From Fibrobacter succinogenes (GTDB taxonomy: Bacteria; Fibrobacterota; Fibrobacteria; Fibrobacterales; Fibrobacteraceae): a stretch of 64,000 nt of DNA. The stretch spans positions 1-64,000 of the forward strand of contig CACWPM010000003.1 in NCBI GenBank assembly GCA_902762795.1, written 5' to 3'. The notes under the pieces were generated by a model. The model saw only the letters and a program-made list of their open reading frames with translations, did not search any database and had not been told where the DNA came from. Positions 35,101-45,959 of this stretch are shown here, one piece after another. Numbering within the stretch: position 1 is the stretch's first letter; each line of letters starts with the position of its first letter. The position numbers were made by a program, and so were the translations under genes.

Positions 35101-36501
35101 GTGAATCCAGAAGTAGCCGTCAAGATTTTTGAAGCTGGCAAAAGTGCCGGGGCTGACTTTGTTGAAATTTTCGAAGAAGAAACCCGCAGTTCGAGCCTTG
35201 GCTTGAAGGACCGCCAGATTGAAACGGCGACTGCGGGTACCGAGTACGGTATCGGCGTTCGCCTTTTGTACGGGACGGAGGTCCTGTACGGCTTTACGAG
35301 CGACGATAGCGAAGACGCTTTGGTCAAGCTCGTGAAGACTCTTGCGTTCGGGCGTATCGCTGCTGCAGCGGGGGCGGACGGCTTTGCTGCAAAGCCGTTT
35401 GAATTTGCTCCCGAAAAGCGTGTTTGCGATTTTAACGCGGCTGCTTACAAGGATCCGCGTGTGCTGGGTCAGGCCATGAAGCAGGACTTCTTGTTCCGTG
35501 CGGACAAGGCGGCTCGTGCGCTTTCGCCGAAGATTGCGCAAGTGGGTGCTAGCGTGACTGACAGTTGCACTTCGATTTCGCTCTTGAACAGTGAGGGCTT
35601 GCATTTGGAGATGACGCGTGGTCGTTTGCGTGTGAACGTGAACGTGACGGCAACAGACGGCACGGAACGCTTGACGACTCATGAAGCTCCGGGAGCCCTT
35701 GGCGGTTATGAACTCTTGGCGAACTATTCTCCGGAAGCGCTTGCGACGGAATGCGGAGAACGCGTGCTTCGTATGCTCGATGCCGGTTATATTGCTGGCG
35801 GTCAGATGCCGGTCGTGATGGGCAATGGTTTTGGTGGAGTGATTTTTCACGAAGCTTGCGGTCATCCGCTGGAAACGGAATCCATCCGTCGCAATGCGAG
35901 CCCGTTCTGCGGAAAGCTTGGCGAAGCCATCGGCCAACCTTGCTTGACTGCCATTGACGATGGAACGATGGACGGTGTTTGGGGCAGCCTCAAGTACGAT
36001 GACGAAGGAACGCCGACGCAGCGCACGACGCTTATCGAAAATGGCATCTTGAAAACGTACATGAGCGACCGCGTGGGTGCTATGGAAGTCGGCATTGCCC
36101 GTACGGGGAGTGCCCGCCGTGAAAGCTACAAGTTTGCACCGGTCAGCCGTATGCGCAATACGTTTATCGCTCCAGGCAAGGATTCTCTCGATTCCATGAT
36201 TGCAAGTGTCGATAACGGACTCTATGCGGCCCGTATGGCAGGAGGTTCCGTGAACCCGGCTACAGGCGAGTTCAACTTTGCTGTGGATGAAGGTTATGTC
36301 ATCCGCAATGGCAAAATTTGCGAACCTGTCCGCGGTGCAACACTTATTGGTAAAGGCCACGAAATCATGCCTCGCATCAGCATGGTCGGGACAGACTTCG
36401 AGCAGGCTGCTGGTGTATGCGGCGCCTCTTCGGGACATGTCCCAGTGACCGTCGGACAACCCTCTATAAAAGTTGATCAGATTCTAGTTGGAGGGCGGTA
36501 G
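35101..36501 (+). CDS. tldD: TldD-type metalloprotease
   Basis: 466 residues. The TldD metal motif HEACGHPLE is at residues 250-258 (HExxxH form), with KDRQIETATAGTEYGIGVRL near the start and GTDFEQAAGVCGASSG at the end. In E. coli TldD works with TldE (PmbA) in peptide maturation and unfolded-peptide cleavage; no TldE gene is visible here. The start is GTG at 35101, preceded by GGCGAGGTG. The last codons lie in a segment that was duplicated downstream (see repeat). Confidence 0.93.
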   Translation: MNPEVAVKIFEAGKSAGADFVEIFEEETRSSSLGLKDRQIETATAGTEYGIGVRLLYGTEVLYGFTSDDSEDALVKLVKTLAFGRIAAAAGADGFAAKPFEFAPEKRVCDFNAAAYKDPRVLGQAMKQDFLFRADKAARALSPKIAQVGASVTDSCTSISLLNSEGLHLEMTRGRLRVNVNVTATDGTERLTTHEAPGALGGYELLANYSPEALATECGERVLRMLDAGYIAGGQMPVVMGNGFGGVIFHEACGHPLETESIRRNASPFCGKLGEAIGQPCLTAIDDGTMDGVWGSLKYDDEGTPTQRTTLIENGILKTYMSDRVGAMEVGIARTGSARRESYKFAPVSRMRNTFIAPGKDSLDSMIASVDNGLYAARMAGGSVNPATGEFNFAVDEGYVIRNGKICEPVRGATLIGKGHEIMPRISMVGTDFEQAAGVCGASSGHVPVTVGQPSIKVDQILVGGR

Positions 36502-36550
36502 CCGATTATCCGATACGGAAAAGCCCTCGTAAAGAGGGCTTTGGAGTATC
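36490..36550 (+). repeat. Direct repeat spanning the tldD stop, copy 1, with terminator
   Basis: GGTAGCCGATTATCC and then hairpin AAAGCCCTC/GAGGGCTTT (36520-36528 with 36534-36542). Copy 2 is at 36568-36636. The hairpin serves as the terminator of hisF-tldD. Confidence 0.75.
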
Positions 36551-36567
36551 GAAGGTCATCTTTTAGT

Positions 36568-36636
36568 CGGAGGGTGGTAGCCGATTATCCAATGCTCTAG
36601 AAAACGGAAAAGCCCTCGTAGGAGGGCTTTGGAGTG
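36568..36636 (+). repeat. Direct repeat of the tldD end, copy 2, with second terminator
   Basis: Repeats GGTAGCCGATTATCC and the same hairpin (36609-36617 with 36622-36630), including the remnant of the last codons before the stop. Confidence 0.75.
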
Positions 36637-36705
36637 ATATGGGTTGTCATTTGCTGATAAAGTACAAAATCGTTTCGAATAAAACCAGAAAAAATGAAAA
36701 AAAGA

Positions 36706-36742
36706 AACAACGGCATCTCAGAAGAGGTGCCGTTGTTTTGGT
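36706..36742 (+). terminator. 14-bp hairpin, probable third terminator
   Basis: AACAACGGCATCTC (36706-36719) pairs with GAGGTGCCGTTGTT (36724-36737), one G-T, around a 4-nt loop, then TTTTGG. The rest of the 522-bp gap up to 37023 is AT-rich and presumably holds the promoter of the giant gene. Confidence 0.75.
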
Positions 36743-37023
36743 GTATGGGATGTTTGGTTTTGTATCTTTAAAATAGTTTAATTTGGAATATTCGTGTTTT
36801 TTTTATCAGTTTTTCTGATGTAAAACTTTACAACACTTAAAATCTAAAATGTTTAATAAAATTTACATTCAAAACTTTAAATACAGAAAAAATGAAAAAG
36901 GTATATGCCGATAGCCCGAAAGTATTAGATAATGTATTATTGCTTTTTTCTTATTTATTTCTAATATTGTGCAAATTGATAATACTGTACAAAGTATTTA
37001 ATTCTAAAACGAGAAGAGACTAT

Positions 37024-40000
37024 ATGACCAGAATAAAAATAAACAAATCTTTACGTTCGCTCCGTTTGGGACTTGTGTTCCTCTTTACCCTGCTAATGTC
37101 GGCAAATTCGTGGGGATATATCTTTTATATTAACGAAAACGGAGAAAGGGAGCCCGTATCTCTTTTTAATTATCTCTCAAAAGACATTGACCATATGACG
37201 CTTATGCAGAATAACGGTATTTATGTGGTAAATGACACCGTAGATCTGGGTGATAAGAATATCGGGTTCGAGGGTCGTATCACGATTATTTTAATGGATG
37301 GAGCTTATTTAAACTGCAACAAATTATATTATAAAAAAGATTTAGGACTTTCAGATGTTCCTTCTATATCCATTTTCGTAGGATCAACTAGCTACTATAA
37401 ACCCATTTTAGGTACGGGTGTATTAAATGTCAAAAATGGTATTGACCCTACTACAGCATCTAATGTCTCTATAGCTATTTATGGCGGTCACGTCACAACG
37501 GATTATAATAATCCTAAAAACGATAGTCATAAAGATAATGTACGCATAGATGTTCAAAATTTTGAATTTCATGGTGGTAATGTCGATGTAGAAGAACTTG
37601 AAGCAAAAACGATTACGCTTGGTTGGAAAAATCCCACGGATTCTTTTAGAGTGCGCAATTTTATCAGGATGCGCGAAAGCTTCACCATAGAGAACGATTT
37701 ATACGTCAAGGATGAAAACGGCAAATTTTACAGCGGCCAATTATCTGTTGACAATATTTATAGCATCCTAGACAAAACACTTGTGCCCGCAAAGACTCCT
37801 TTCTTCTACATGGACGAAAACGGAGTAGAGCGAGGTGTTGAGGATTATGTCATCCTCGATACACTTTTACCGAAAGTTCAGAAGGATCCTTATTCCAATG
37901 ATCGTTTCGTGTATTTGCCGAGTGGCTGGTATGTAGTGAACGATCGTGTAACTTTTGAGGGTCAAATTTACTTTAGGAAAGACGAAGGCGATGCTAACCT
38001 TATCATTGCGGATAATGCCGAATTAAACGTTGTGGATTATGAAAAGGATATTCTCTTCGGTATAAGCGGCCAAGGAAACTTGAATGTTTATGGTCAGAAG
38101 AATGGCTCTGGAAAATTGAATGTTTATAGTCAGAAGAGTACCTCTCCATACGTACAAGGTGATTTAAGTGCAGGAAGAAATAAAGATCTTGTTATAAACG
38201 GAATTTCCGTGAAAGTAGGTGGTCAATTGTTTGCTAGTAATGGTCGTGTTAAATTAAACGGCGGTTCTTATGATGTTAATACAGTTTTTGCTGATTTAAT
38301 CATTTTGGATTGGCGTAAAACTACCGATTCCATTAAGGTTGAAAAATTTAGCTTAGGTAATTTTCATCAACCGGGGAAGTTTCTTCAAATAGCCGAAGGC
38401 AAAGCCTTTGGAGATGAAGACGGCAAAGTTTATACCGGTAAAGTCTATTCGACGGAAACCGTATATGATGAGAATTGGAAAAAGGATGAATATTTAAGCC
38501 CGCTGAACGGCAAGACTCTTAAGCCGTGCTATGCGGTTACATTCCAAGCGCTGAACGGCACGGAACCTGTGGTTGCTGCCACGACCTTCGACGAACAAGG
38601 CTATGCCAACATTGCTGAGCCGCCGGCTCCAACCCGCAACGGATCCAAGTTTTATCACTGGTCCACCACTGAAGATGGCACAAGGGGATATTTTTTCAAT
38701 ATCCCTGTCACTGAAAATATGACCCTCTTTGCCCAATGGAACAAAGACAGGCTTGAATATATTGACGAAAATGGTCAATCTCAATCTCTAAATAGTTATA
38801 CCGTGCTCACAAGCGACCTTATCAAAGCCAACGAAGAAGAAGGCGTCGTCAACCTCCCGGGCGCTTGGTATGTGGTGCATAATACTTTCTACGATAGCGT
38901 AGACGTTTATGTTGAGAATTACACGCTCTCGTTCAATGGGGATGCGCATATCATCCTTGCGGATGGTGCAGAAATGAAACTGGATCCATTTGATAGAATG
39001 TTAATCGAAGCCAAAGGCAATTTGTCCATTTACGGGCAGAAGCTTGGTACGGGTAAGCTCACGGCTATTGATTCGACTGCTGATAATAGTGCAATTGTGG
39101 TGAAAGGTAAGAACTTTAACATTAACGGAGGAAATATAACCGTAAGAAACAGTTTTATAACTGGGCGTACTGCAGTAACATCCAACACAGTCAATATCAA
39201 CGGTGGTGTCGTGAATATTTCCTCTAATAACGAATATGCTTTTGATCCTGTAAATGCAATCGAGGCCAAAGAACTTAACTTAAATTCGTATCGCTTAGAC
39301 GATCGCTTTACTATTGGTCTCACCGGTGCCAACGTCAATGTCGCGAGTGGCAAGTCCTTCAAGGACGACGCGAATGAAATTTATAGCGGCACTCTCGATG
39401 CTAAGCAGATTGAAACTCTCGTTGACCGGACGCTGATCCCCGCTATAGAGTTCCCAAGCAATATTGCTGTTGCCGATATTCCCGATATGACCTATGTCGG
39501 TGATTCGATTTGCCCGCAACCCGCTGTGCGCATCGGCAATAGTCAGCTTACGCTTGACGAAGACTACATTGTTGTATGCGAAGATAACTTGAATGTTGGT
39601 ACCGCTAAACTAACTGTTCAGGGCGCAGGAAATTATTATGGCGAAGTTGAGAAAACGTTTAATATCGTGAAGGCTCCGCTTACGATTAAGGCCAAAGATA
39701 CTACGATTGTTTATGGTTCTGATGCTCCAGAAGCATTGACAATCGTTGGCCTTGTCGGTGCAGATACTTTAAAGGAATTGTCCGAAATTCTCAATGGTAC
39801 GTTATCTTATGATTGTATCTATACGGCTGGGGACACCGTTTCTAGTTACACAATTATGTTAAGTGGTAATGTGACTGCCGACAACTACGAAATCGAATTG
39901 ATGGAAGGTGTGTTTACGGTTGAACCGAAGGAAGTTTCCATCGTTTGGGATAAGCAGACTACGTTTACTTACGATGGCAAAGAACATGCTCCTACTGCAA

Positions 40001-42189
40001 CACTGGAAGGCCTTTTTGGAAGAGACAGGTGTGACCTCACGCTGTTTGGTGCTAAGGTAAATGTCGGCGAGTATACAGCTTCGGTGATAGATTTGAGCAA
40101 CTCTAACTACAAGTTGCCAGAAACAGGCTTGGACCAAGCCTTCGAAATCACAAAGGCTCCGCTCACGGTTACGGCCTTCAACGATACGATTGTCTATGGC
40201 GATGAACCGTCTAACGCCGGAGTCAAATTCAGTGGCTTTGTCAATGGAGAAAACGAAAAGTCCTTGAACGGCACTCTCGTTTATAGCAACGAATACAAGC
40301 AATATGGCAATGTCGGTGAATACGCGATTTCGCCGAGCGGTCTCTCTGCCGACAACTACGAAATCAATTTCATCGATGGCAAGTTGACCGTTGAACCGAA
40401 GTATGTTGCTGTTACATGGGATAAGCAAAATACGTTTACTTACGATGGTTCAGAACATGCTCCGACAGCAACGCTGGAAGGTGTTTTGGAAAGCGACAAG
40501 TGCGGTTTCACCATTGCTGGTGCTGCGGTAAATGCGGGCAAGTACACGGCTTCGGTGACTGAATTGGACAATGAAAACTACAAGTTGCCGGAAACTGCCG
40601 CCAAGCAGGATTTTGAAATTACCAAGGCTTCGCTCACGGTTGTGGCCAAGAACGAAACAATGGTTTATGGTGATGAACCGTCTAACGCGGGTGTTGAATT
40701 CAGTGGCTTTATCGGTGAAGATAATGAAAAGTCCTTGAATGGCGCGCTTGTCTATAGTTACAATTACAAGCAGTATGACAACATCGGTGAATACACCATT
40801 ACTCCGAGTGGCCTGACTTCTGACAATTATGAAATTACTTTCGTTGATGGCATGTTGACGGTGGAACCGAAGGAAGCCACTATTATATGGGGCGAACAGA
40901 CTTTGTTTGTTTACGATGGTGCAGAACATATCCCGTCTGTAAAATCGTTAGAAGGTGTCGTAAATGGTGAAACGTGTTCCGCTGTAGTGGAAGGTGCCGC
41001 GGTAAATGTAGGCAAGTACACCGCTAAGGTAACGGACTTGAGCGACAAAAATTACAAATTGCCGAAAAATGGTGTTGAACAAGTTTTCGAAATTGTTGCG
41101 CCGAATTTCGTTGTCGAAGATATTCCTGTCCAGGCCTACACGGGCAATTCCGTTTGCCCCGATGTCGTTGTGAGGGTCGGTCAAAAGACGCTTGAAGCAA
41201 AGTTGGACTATATTGTGGAATGCTTTGAAAATGTGGAAAAATCTTCGACTGCTCCTTATGCAAAAATTACTGGCATGGGTAAGTATGCTGGTGTCGTCGA
41301 AAAGCACTTTGCCATCCTCGAAAGAACCGCCGATTACGCCGCAGTCGGAATTTTCAAGGACGAAAACGGACATTCGATTGCTGCCATCGATGGAAATTTC
41401 GGTGAAGACGGATCCGTGAATATTGACGAAGAAATTACGGTCGATTCTGTTATGTTTGAACGTTGCTTCTCGAAAGGCTCTCGCTCTACAATTGTCTTGC
41501 CGTTCAGCGTAAGCACGAGTCAAATCAAGGGGTTGAAACAAGTACTTGGATTCAGCAAAATCGTGGTGGAAAACGGTCAAAAGGCGGTCGGCATGCATAT
41601 CGTCTGGGAAAACACGTCGTCTGAACATGTGACGTTAAACGCTTACACTCCGTATATAGTACTGATGGATGGCGAAAAGTTCGATATCGGCGGTGCCGTG
41701 ACGCTCGAAGTCACGAAGGAAGTTGTTGACGCCGGTTCCGAAGATAATTCGGAGTGGGAATTCCGTGGAAGCTTAACTTACAAGAAATGGGAAGAAAATG
41801 ACCCGGAACTGGGTAGAATTTACGGATTTGCAGGAAACGCCGACGATGAGCACGGTATAGAAGTGGGCGATTTCGTCAAGGTTGCCGCAGGTGCGTGGAT
41901 TGCCCCGATGCGTGCTTACCTTGTCAAGAAGCCTTCTGCTTCGGGAATTCGTGCTAACGGCGCCCGTATCGCAAAAGCTGCTGCAAATTCTGAATTGCAG
42001 GACCGCATGTCCATCGTGATTATCAAGAACGACGAAAATGGGGAGAATAACGAACAAACGACCGTTATTGGACAGTTCAATACCCGCACAGCTCCGTACC
42101 GTATGACCTTTATGCCACGTACCTATGACATCAAGGGACGTAACGTGGGTGAAGGGAAGAAAGCGAAGGGTGTGTACTTGAAAAAGTAA
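37024..42189 (+). CDS. Giant surface protein with MBG/YDG repeats and C-terminal sorting signal
   Basis: 1721 residues. Signal peptide (LGLVFLFTLLMSANSWGY), then pectin-lyase-like beta strands about 60-500 with recurring IYGQK and GKLTV-type phrases. A Listeria-Bacteroides repeat (VTFQALNGTEPVV...LFAQWNK) lies about 505-575, more beta-helix follows, and from about 810 alternating MBG and YDG-type Ig-like repeats carry the text KAPLTVTAFNDTIVYGDE and TFTYDGKEHAPTATLEG several times. The end, TYDIKGRNVGEGKKAKGVYL, looks like a type IX secretion CTD. Secreted or surface-bound adhesin-like. Start chosen at 37024 with GAGAAGAG upstream, not the AT-rich upstream frame at 36892. Confidence 0.85.
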   Translation: MTRIKINKSLRSLRLGLVFLFTLLMSANSWGYIFYINENGEREPVSLFNYLSKDIDHMTLMQNNGIYVVNDTVDLGDKNIGFEGRITIILMDGAYLNCNKLYYKKDLGLSDVPSISIFVGSTSYYKPILGTGVLNVKNGIDPTTASNVSIAIYGGHVTTDYNNPKNDSHKDNVRIDVQNFEFHGGNVDVEELEAKTITLGWKNPTDSFRVRNFIRMRESFTIENDLYVKDENGKFYSGQLSVDNIYSILDKTLVPAKTPFFYMDENGVERGVEDYVILDTLLPKVQKDPYSNDRFVYLPSGWYVVNDRVTFEGQIYFRKDEGDANLIIADNAELNVVDYEKDILFGISGQGNLNVYGQKNGSGKLNVYSQKSTSPYVQGDLSAGRNKDLVINGISVKVGGQLFASNGRVKLNGGSYDVNTVFADLIILDWRKTTDSIKVEKFSLGNFHQPGKFLQIAEGKAFGDEDGKVYTGKVYSTETVYDENWKKDEYLSPLNGKTLKPCYAVTFQALNGTEPVVAATTFDEQGYANIAEPPAPTRNGSKFYHWSTTEDGTRGYFFNIPVTENMTLFAQWNKDRLEYIDENGQSQSLNSYTVLTSDLIKANEEEGVVNLPGAWYVVHNTFYDSVDVYVENYTLSFNGDAHIILADGAEMKLDPFDRMLIEAKGNLSIYGQKLGTGKLTAIDSTADNSAIVVKGKNFNINGGNITVRNSFITGRTAVTSNTVNINGGVVNISSNNEYAFDPVNAIEAKELNLNSYRLDDRFTIGLTGANVNVASGKSFKDDANEIYSGTLDAKQIETLVDRTLIPAIEFPSNIAVADIPDMTYVGDSICPQPAVRIGNSQLTLDEDYIVVCEDNLNVGTAKLTVQGAGNYYGEVEKTFNIVKAPLTIKAKDTTIVYGSDAPEALTIVGLVGADTLKELSEILNGTLSYDCIYTAGDTVSSYTIMLSGNVTADNYEIELMEGVFTVEPKEVSIVWDKQTTFTYDGKEHAPTATLEGLFGRDRCDLTLFGAKVNVGEYTASVIDLSNSNYKLPETGLDQAFEITKAPLTVTAFNDTIVYGDEPSNAGVKFSGFVNGENEKSLNGTLVYSNEYKQYGNVGEYAISPSGLSADNYEINFIDGKLTVEPKYVAVTWDKQNTFTYDGSEHAPTATLEGVLESDKCGFTIAGAAVNAGKYTASVTELDNENYKLPETAAKQDFEITKASLTVVAKNETMVYGDEPSNAGVEFSGFIGEDNEKSLNGALVYSYNYKQYDNIGEYTITPSGLTSDNYEITFVDGMLTVEPKEATIIWGEQTLFVYDGAEHIPSVKSLEGVVNGETCSAVVEGAAVNVGKYTAKVTDLSDKNYKLPKNGVEQVFEIVAPNFVVEDIPVQAYTGNSVCPDVVVRVGQKTLEAKLDYIVECFENVEKSSTAPYAKITGMGKYAGVVEKHFAILERTADYAAVGIFKDENGHSIAAIDGNFGEDGSVNIDEEITVDSVMFERCFSKGSRSTIVLPFSVSTSQIKGLKQVLGFSKIVVENGQKAVGMHIVWENTSSEHVTLNAYTPYIVLMDGEKFDIGGAVTLEVTKEVVDAGSEDNSEWEFRGSLTYKKWEENDPELGRIYGFAGNADDEHGIEVGDFVKVAAGAWIAPMRAYLVKKPSASGIRANGARIAKAAANSELQDRMSIVIIKNDENGENNEQTTVIGQFNTRTAPYRMTFMPRTYDIKGRNVGEGKKAKGVYLKK

Positions 42190-42216
42190 ATGGGCTTAGG
42201 GCTCATACGCCATATG

Positions 42217-42250
42217 AAAAAGTCTAGCAAGAGATTGCTGGACTTTTTTT
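42217..42250 (+). terminator. Terminator after the giant surface protein
   Basis: AAAAAGTCTAGCAA (42217-42230) pairs with TTGCTGGACTTTTT (42235-42248), one G-T, loop GAGA, followed by T. Confidence 0.88.
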
Positions 42251-42457
42251 GATGTATTCGGGCGTTTCCGGGGCGTTTCAAAAAAGTCCCCTGAATCGTT
42301 GCTTTTGAAACGTTTGCGTGTTATTTTTTGAATAGGCGGGAGGGGGAAAATTGCTAAAAATGATGTTTTTTCCTTGAAAATCGCGATTTTGGGGTACTTG
42401 GGGATTTTTGGCACGCGGTTTGCAATGGGGATGGGGAAAAAGAAAAGCGAGGATAAA

Positions 42458-45025
42458 ATGTCTGATTTTACTAATGATGCGGAAAAGGTCTTGGCCAAGG
42501 CGCAGAGCTTGCGCGATCGCTGTTCGCACTCTTACCTGGGTGCGGCTCATTTGGCCGTCGGCCTTGTTGAGGGTCCCGATGCAACCCTGAAGAAACTCTA
42601 TAAGTCCAAAGGGGCGAAGACCACGGAACTCCGTGGACGTTTGGAGCCTTTTGTGCAGAAAATCCCGCGCATGGAAGGCGTGAATCCGGACGTAGAACCG
42701 GATAGCGACTTGAACCGCATTTTGCGTGCTGCTGTGCAGGCGGCCCGTCAGGTCAGCCGTATGGTAACGCCGGGCGATTTGCTCGTGGCCTTGATGAAGT
42801 TCTCGGGTGACCGTGGGCTTGCCAAGGTCTTTGAAGATGCGCTTGGCTCGACCGAAGTGGTGGAAACTTGGCTTTCTGATCCGTTTGCGGGTGCCGCGAA
42901 TGCCGAGGAACAGTCTCCGCTGAAACTTTACGGTCGTGAACTTGTCGAAATGGCGGCTGACGGAAAACTCTCGCCGGTGATTGGCCGTGAAGAAGAAATC
43001 CGTCGTGTGATTTTGATTTTGAGCCGTAAAACAAAGAACAACCCTTGCTTGGTCGGTGAACCGGGTGTGGGTAAGACCGCTATTGTCGAAGGCCTTGCCG
43101 AACGTATTTACCACGGTGACGTGCCGGATGCGTTGAAAGGCAAGAAGGTCTTTGCGCTTGATTTGTCTGCGTTGATGGCGGGTGCAAAATACCGTGGCGA
43201 CTTTGAAGAAAGGCTCAAGGCTGTTATTGACGCTATTGAAGAAGATGGCAACACGCTTATGTTCATCGATGAACTCCACAACATTGTGGGGGCGGGCAAG
43301 ACCGAGGGCTCGATGGACCTTGGCAATATGCTCAAACCGAAGCTTGCTCGTGGCGAACTCCATTGCATTGGTGCGACGACGACACAGGAATACCGCAAGT
43401 ACATCGAAAAGGATTCCGCTTTGGAACGTCGTTTCCAGCCGGTGCAGGTTTCGGAGCCTAGCGAAGACGAAGCAATTTCCATCTTGCGTGGCATTAAGGA
43501 TGGCTTTGATGCGCACCACGGCGTACGTCTGCACGACAATGCGCTCGTGGCGGCTGTGAAACTTTCGAACCGTTACATCAGTGACAGGTTTTTGCCGGAC
43601 AAGGCTATTGACTTGATTGACGAGGCGGCAAGCCTTGTGAAAACGCAGATGGATACGGTTCCGGAAGCGCTCGATACGTTGCAGCGTAAGGAACTCCAGA
43701 TGAAAATCGAGGAGCAGGCGCTTTCGAAGGAAACGGACGAAGCGAGCGTCAAGCGCTTGAAAGAACTCCGTGAAGATTTGGCTGTGACTGATGCTGCGGT
43801 CAAGCAGATGCAGGAACGCTGGCAAGACCGTCGTGCCGCATTTGCCGAAGTGCAAGACTTGAAGAAATCATTGAAGGCGGCAAAGGACGAGATGGAACAG
43901 GCGGAAGCCCGTTACGACTTGAACCGTGCTGCGGAACTCAAGTACAATAAGATCGTGAACATCGAAAAGGAACTTGCCGAAAAGACCGAAGCGCTCCGCA
44001 AGAGTGCCGAAGAAGGTGGTTTGAGCGAAGAAGTCACGGAAGAGACGATTGCGCTTGTGGTAAGCCGTTGGACGGGCATTCCGGTGACAAAGCTTTGCGA
44101 AGGCGAAAAGGCAAAGTTGTTGCACTTGGACGAACGTCTGCATGCCCGCGTGATTGGCCAGGACGAAGCTGTCGAAGCCGTGTCCGAAGCGATTTTGCGT
44201 AATCGTAGCGGTTTAAGCCGCGAGAATGCGCCGATTGGAAGTTTCCTCTTCTTGGGCCCGACGGGCGTGGGCAAGACGGAACTTGCGAAGGCTTTGGCTG
44301 TGGAACTTTTTGATAGCGAAAACGCACTTGTCCGTATCGACATGAGCGAATACATGGAAAAGCATAGCGTTAGCCGTTTGATCGGTGCTCCTCCGGGATA
44401 CGTGGGCTACGAAGAAGGCGGCCAGCTGACCGAAGCCGTGCGTACGCATCCGTACTGCGTGATTTTGCTCGACGAAATCGAGAAGGCTCATCCGGACGTG
44501 TTTAATACGCTGTTGCAGGTGCTCGATGACGGTCGTTTGACGGACGGCAAGGGCCGTACGGTGAACTTCAAGAACACCTTGATTTTGATGACCTCGAACT
44601 TGGGTGCCGAGAAGTTTCGCTTGAGTGCGGCTAGCGCCAAGAACGGTGAACCGCCGCAGGTTGCGCTTGCGGATGTCGAAGCCGACTTGCATGCATTCTT
44701 CCGCCCGGAATTCTTGAACCGCTTGGACGAAGTGCTTGTGTTCCAGAGTCTCTCGAAGAAGCAGATTCGCGAAATCGTGAAACTCAAATTTGCAGATTTG
44801 GCGAACCGCGCTGCTCGTCAGGACTTGGTGATAACGCTTTCGGATGCGGCGCTTGATGCGATTGCGGAAGGCGCTTACCAGCCGGAATTCGGTGCTCGCC
44901 CGATCCAGCGTTACATCGAACGCAACATTGAACGTCCGTTGAGCCACGCGATACTCTCGGGAACCGTAAGTGCCGCAAAGCCCGCTGTGGTGGACTACAA
45001 GGACGGAATGTTTGTGGTGAAGTAG
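42458..45025 (+). CDS. clpB: ClpB-type AAA+ disaggregase
   Basis: 855 residues. N-domain repeats (about 1-140), first ATPase with Walker [10 protein letters not shown] and Walker B MFIDELHN, a coiled-coil middle domain of roughly 125 residues (about 385-510), second ATPase with Walker [10 protein letters not shown] and Walker [14 protein letters not shown]. The long middle domain fits ClpB rather than ClpA/C. It rescues aggregated proteins with DnaK. The start at 42458 has GCGAGGA upstream; the 28 residues of the longer frame from 42374 are probably not translated. No CIRCE element seen. Confidence 0.92.
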   Translation: MSDFTNDAEKVLAKAQSLRDRCSHSYLGAAHLAVGLVEGPDATLKKLYKSKGAKTTELRGRLEPFVQKIPRMEGVNPDVEPDSDLNRILRAAVQAARQVSRMVTPGDLLVALMKFSGDRGLAKVFEDALGSTEVVETWLSDPFAGAANAEEQSPLKLYGRELVEMAADGKLSPVIGREEEIRRVILILSRKTKNNPCLVGEPGVGKTAIVEGLAERIYHGDVPDALKGKKVFALDLSALMAGAKYRGDFEERLKAVIDAIEEDGNTLMFIDELHNIVGAGKTEGSMDLGNMLKPKLARGELHCIGATTTQEYRKYIEKDSALERRFQPVQVSEPSEDEAISILRGIKDGFDAHHGVRLHDNALVAAVKLSNRYISDRFLPDKAIDLIDEAASLVKTQMDTVPEALDTLQRKELQMKIEEQALSKETDEASVKRLKELREDLAVTDAAVKQMQERWQDRRAAFAEVQDLKKSLKAAKDEMEQAEARYDLNRAAELKYNKIVNIEKELAEKTEALRKSAEEGGLSEEVTEETIALVVSRWTGIPVTKLCEGEKAKLLHLDERLHARVIGQDEAVEAVSEAILRNRSGLSRENAPIGSFLFLGPTGVGKTELAKALAVELFDSENALVRIDMSEYMEKHSVSRLIGAPPGYVGYEEGGQLTEAVRTHPYCVILLDEIEKAHPDVFNTLLQVLDDGRLTDGKGRTVNFKNTLILMTSNLGAEKFRLSAASAKNGEPPQVALADVEADLHAFFRPEFLNRLDEVLVFQSLSKKQIREIVKLKFADLANRAARQDLVITLSDAALDAIAEGAYQPEFGARPIQRYIERNIERPLSHAILSGTVSAAKPAVVDYKDGMFVVK

Positions 45026-45194
45026 TGATGGGGTATGAGGTATGAGCTCGGTCGCCTACGGCTCCCTTTGGGGTATGGGCTATTGTAATTAGAAACGCCC
45101 CAAGGCTTGTGAAACAAGCCGACCTCATAGCTCAAAGCGAAGCGTCCCCAAAGCGAGTTTACGAGCGTGCTCATAGCCCACAGCGGCGAAGCCG
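45026..45194. repeat. Phrase repeat with inverted arms (GGTATGAG type)
   Basis: Left arm GGGGTATGAGGTATGAGCTC (45029-45048); right side GACCTCATAGCTC and GCTCATAGCCC (45118-45180). The centre has GGCTTGTGAAACAAGCC (45104-45120). Similar in wording to 20755-20914. Confidence 0.7.
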
Positions 45195-45899
45195 CTACAA
45201 TGCTGTCATAACGTAAAGGGCAATGGTCTTACGATCATTGTTCTTTTCTTGCATGACGCCTACATCGAAGTCGATGCGAACGTGCGTACCGCCGAAGGTA
45301 AGTTCGAACTTCGGGATGATATCGACCATAAAGTCATCGCGAAGGTTTCCGATGCTGAACGAGGAATTGATTTCGAGAAAAATACGGAACATTTGTCCGA
45401 AAACAAGAGTCGGAATCATGGCTCCCGCGAACTTTACATATCCGTCTTTACCAGTGGCGCCTTCGAGAAAACCTGCGCGGAGTTCGTAGTAGTTGGCGAA
45501 GCATTTTGCAATAAATTGCTGTGTGCCGATGGTGAGGGCTAACGCACTTTGGCTTGTGTTGCTTAAATCAAGATAGCCGTCGAAAGCTATGTAAGAACTT
45601 GGCTTGTAGCGGTAGCGGACACCAAGGTCAAGTGCTGTATTGATTTCTTCGAGTTGGCCGTAGGTATTGATATCGAGCTTTGCACCTACGTCAAAATTTT
45701 TGTTCAGTCGAGTTGTAAAATTGATGGGGAAGAGAACATCGGAGTTGAACGGGGAACGGATTCCGACGCCTACACCCATTTTGGGAGAGGGACGACTTTC
45801 GGGACCGAAATTGTAGCGCATGTCCCAGAAGTGGTCCAATGCAAATGCGTTTGTTGCTAAAATCGTAAATAGCAGGCTAAGAATGTGTTTCATGTTCAT
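45195..45899 (-). CDS. Exported outer-membrane beta-barrel-like protein
   Basis: 234 residues. Signal peptide (MKHILSLLFTILATNAFA), then alternating strands rich in Gly and aromatics (MGVGVGIRSPF, NFDVGAKLDIN, YIAFDGYLDLS, VRIDFDVGVMQ), as in small porin-like barrels. No family recognised. Met 45893 or 45899 could start it; TTATCT is 7 nt before 45899, again with no Shine-Dalgarno. The much longer open frame upstream on this strand is a shadow of hisC and hisN and is not coding. Divergent from hisC. Confidence 0.7.
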   Translation of the reverse strand: MNMKHILSLLFTILATNAFALDHFWDMRYNFGPESRPSPKMGVGVGIRSPFNSDVLFPINFTTRLNKNFDVGAKLDINTYGQLEEINTALDLGVRYRYKPSSYIAFDGYLDLSNTSQSALALTIGTQQFIAKCFANYYELRAGFLEGATGKDGYVKFAGAMIPTLVFGQMFRIFLEINSSFSIGNLRDDFMVDIIPKFELTFGGTHVRIDFDVGVMQEKNNDRKTIALYVMTAL

Positions 45900-45959
45900 C
45901 AAAGTTAGATAAATCGCTTGGTAAAAGCTAAATTTACATGCGTTAAAATGGAGGTATTT

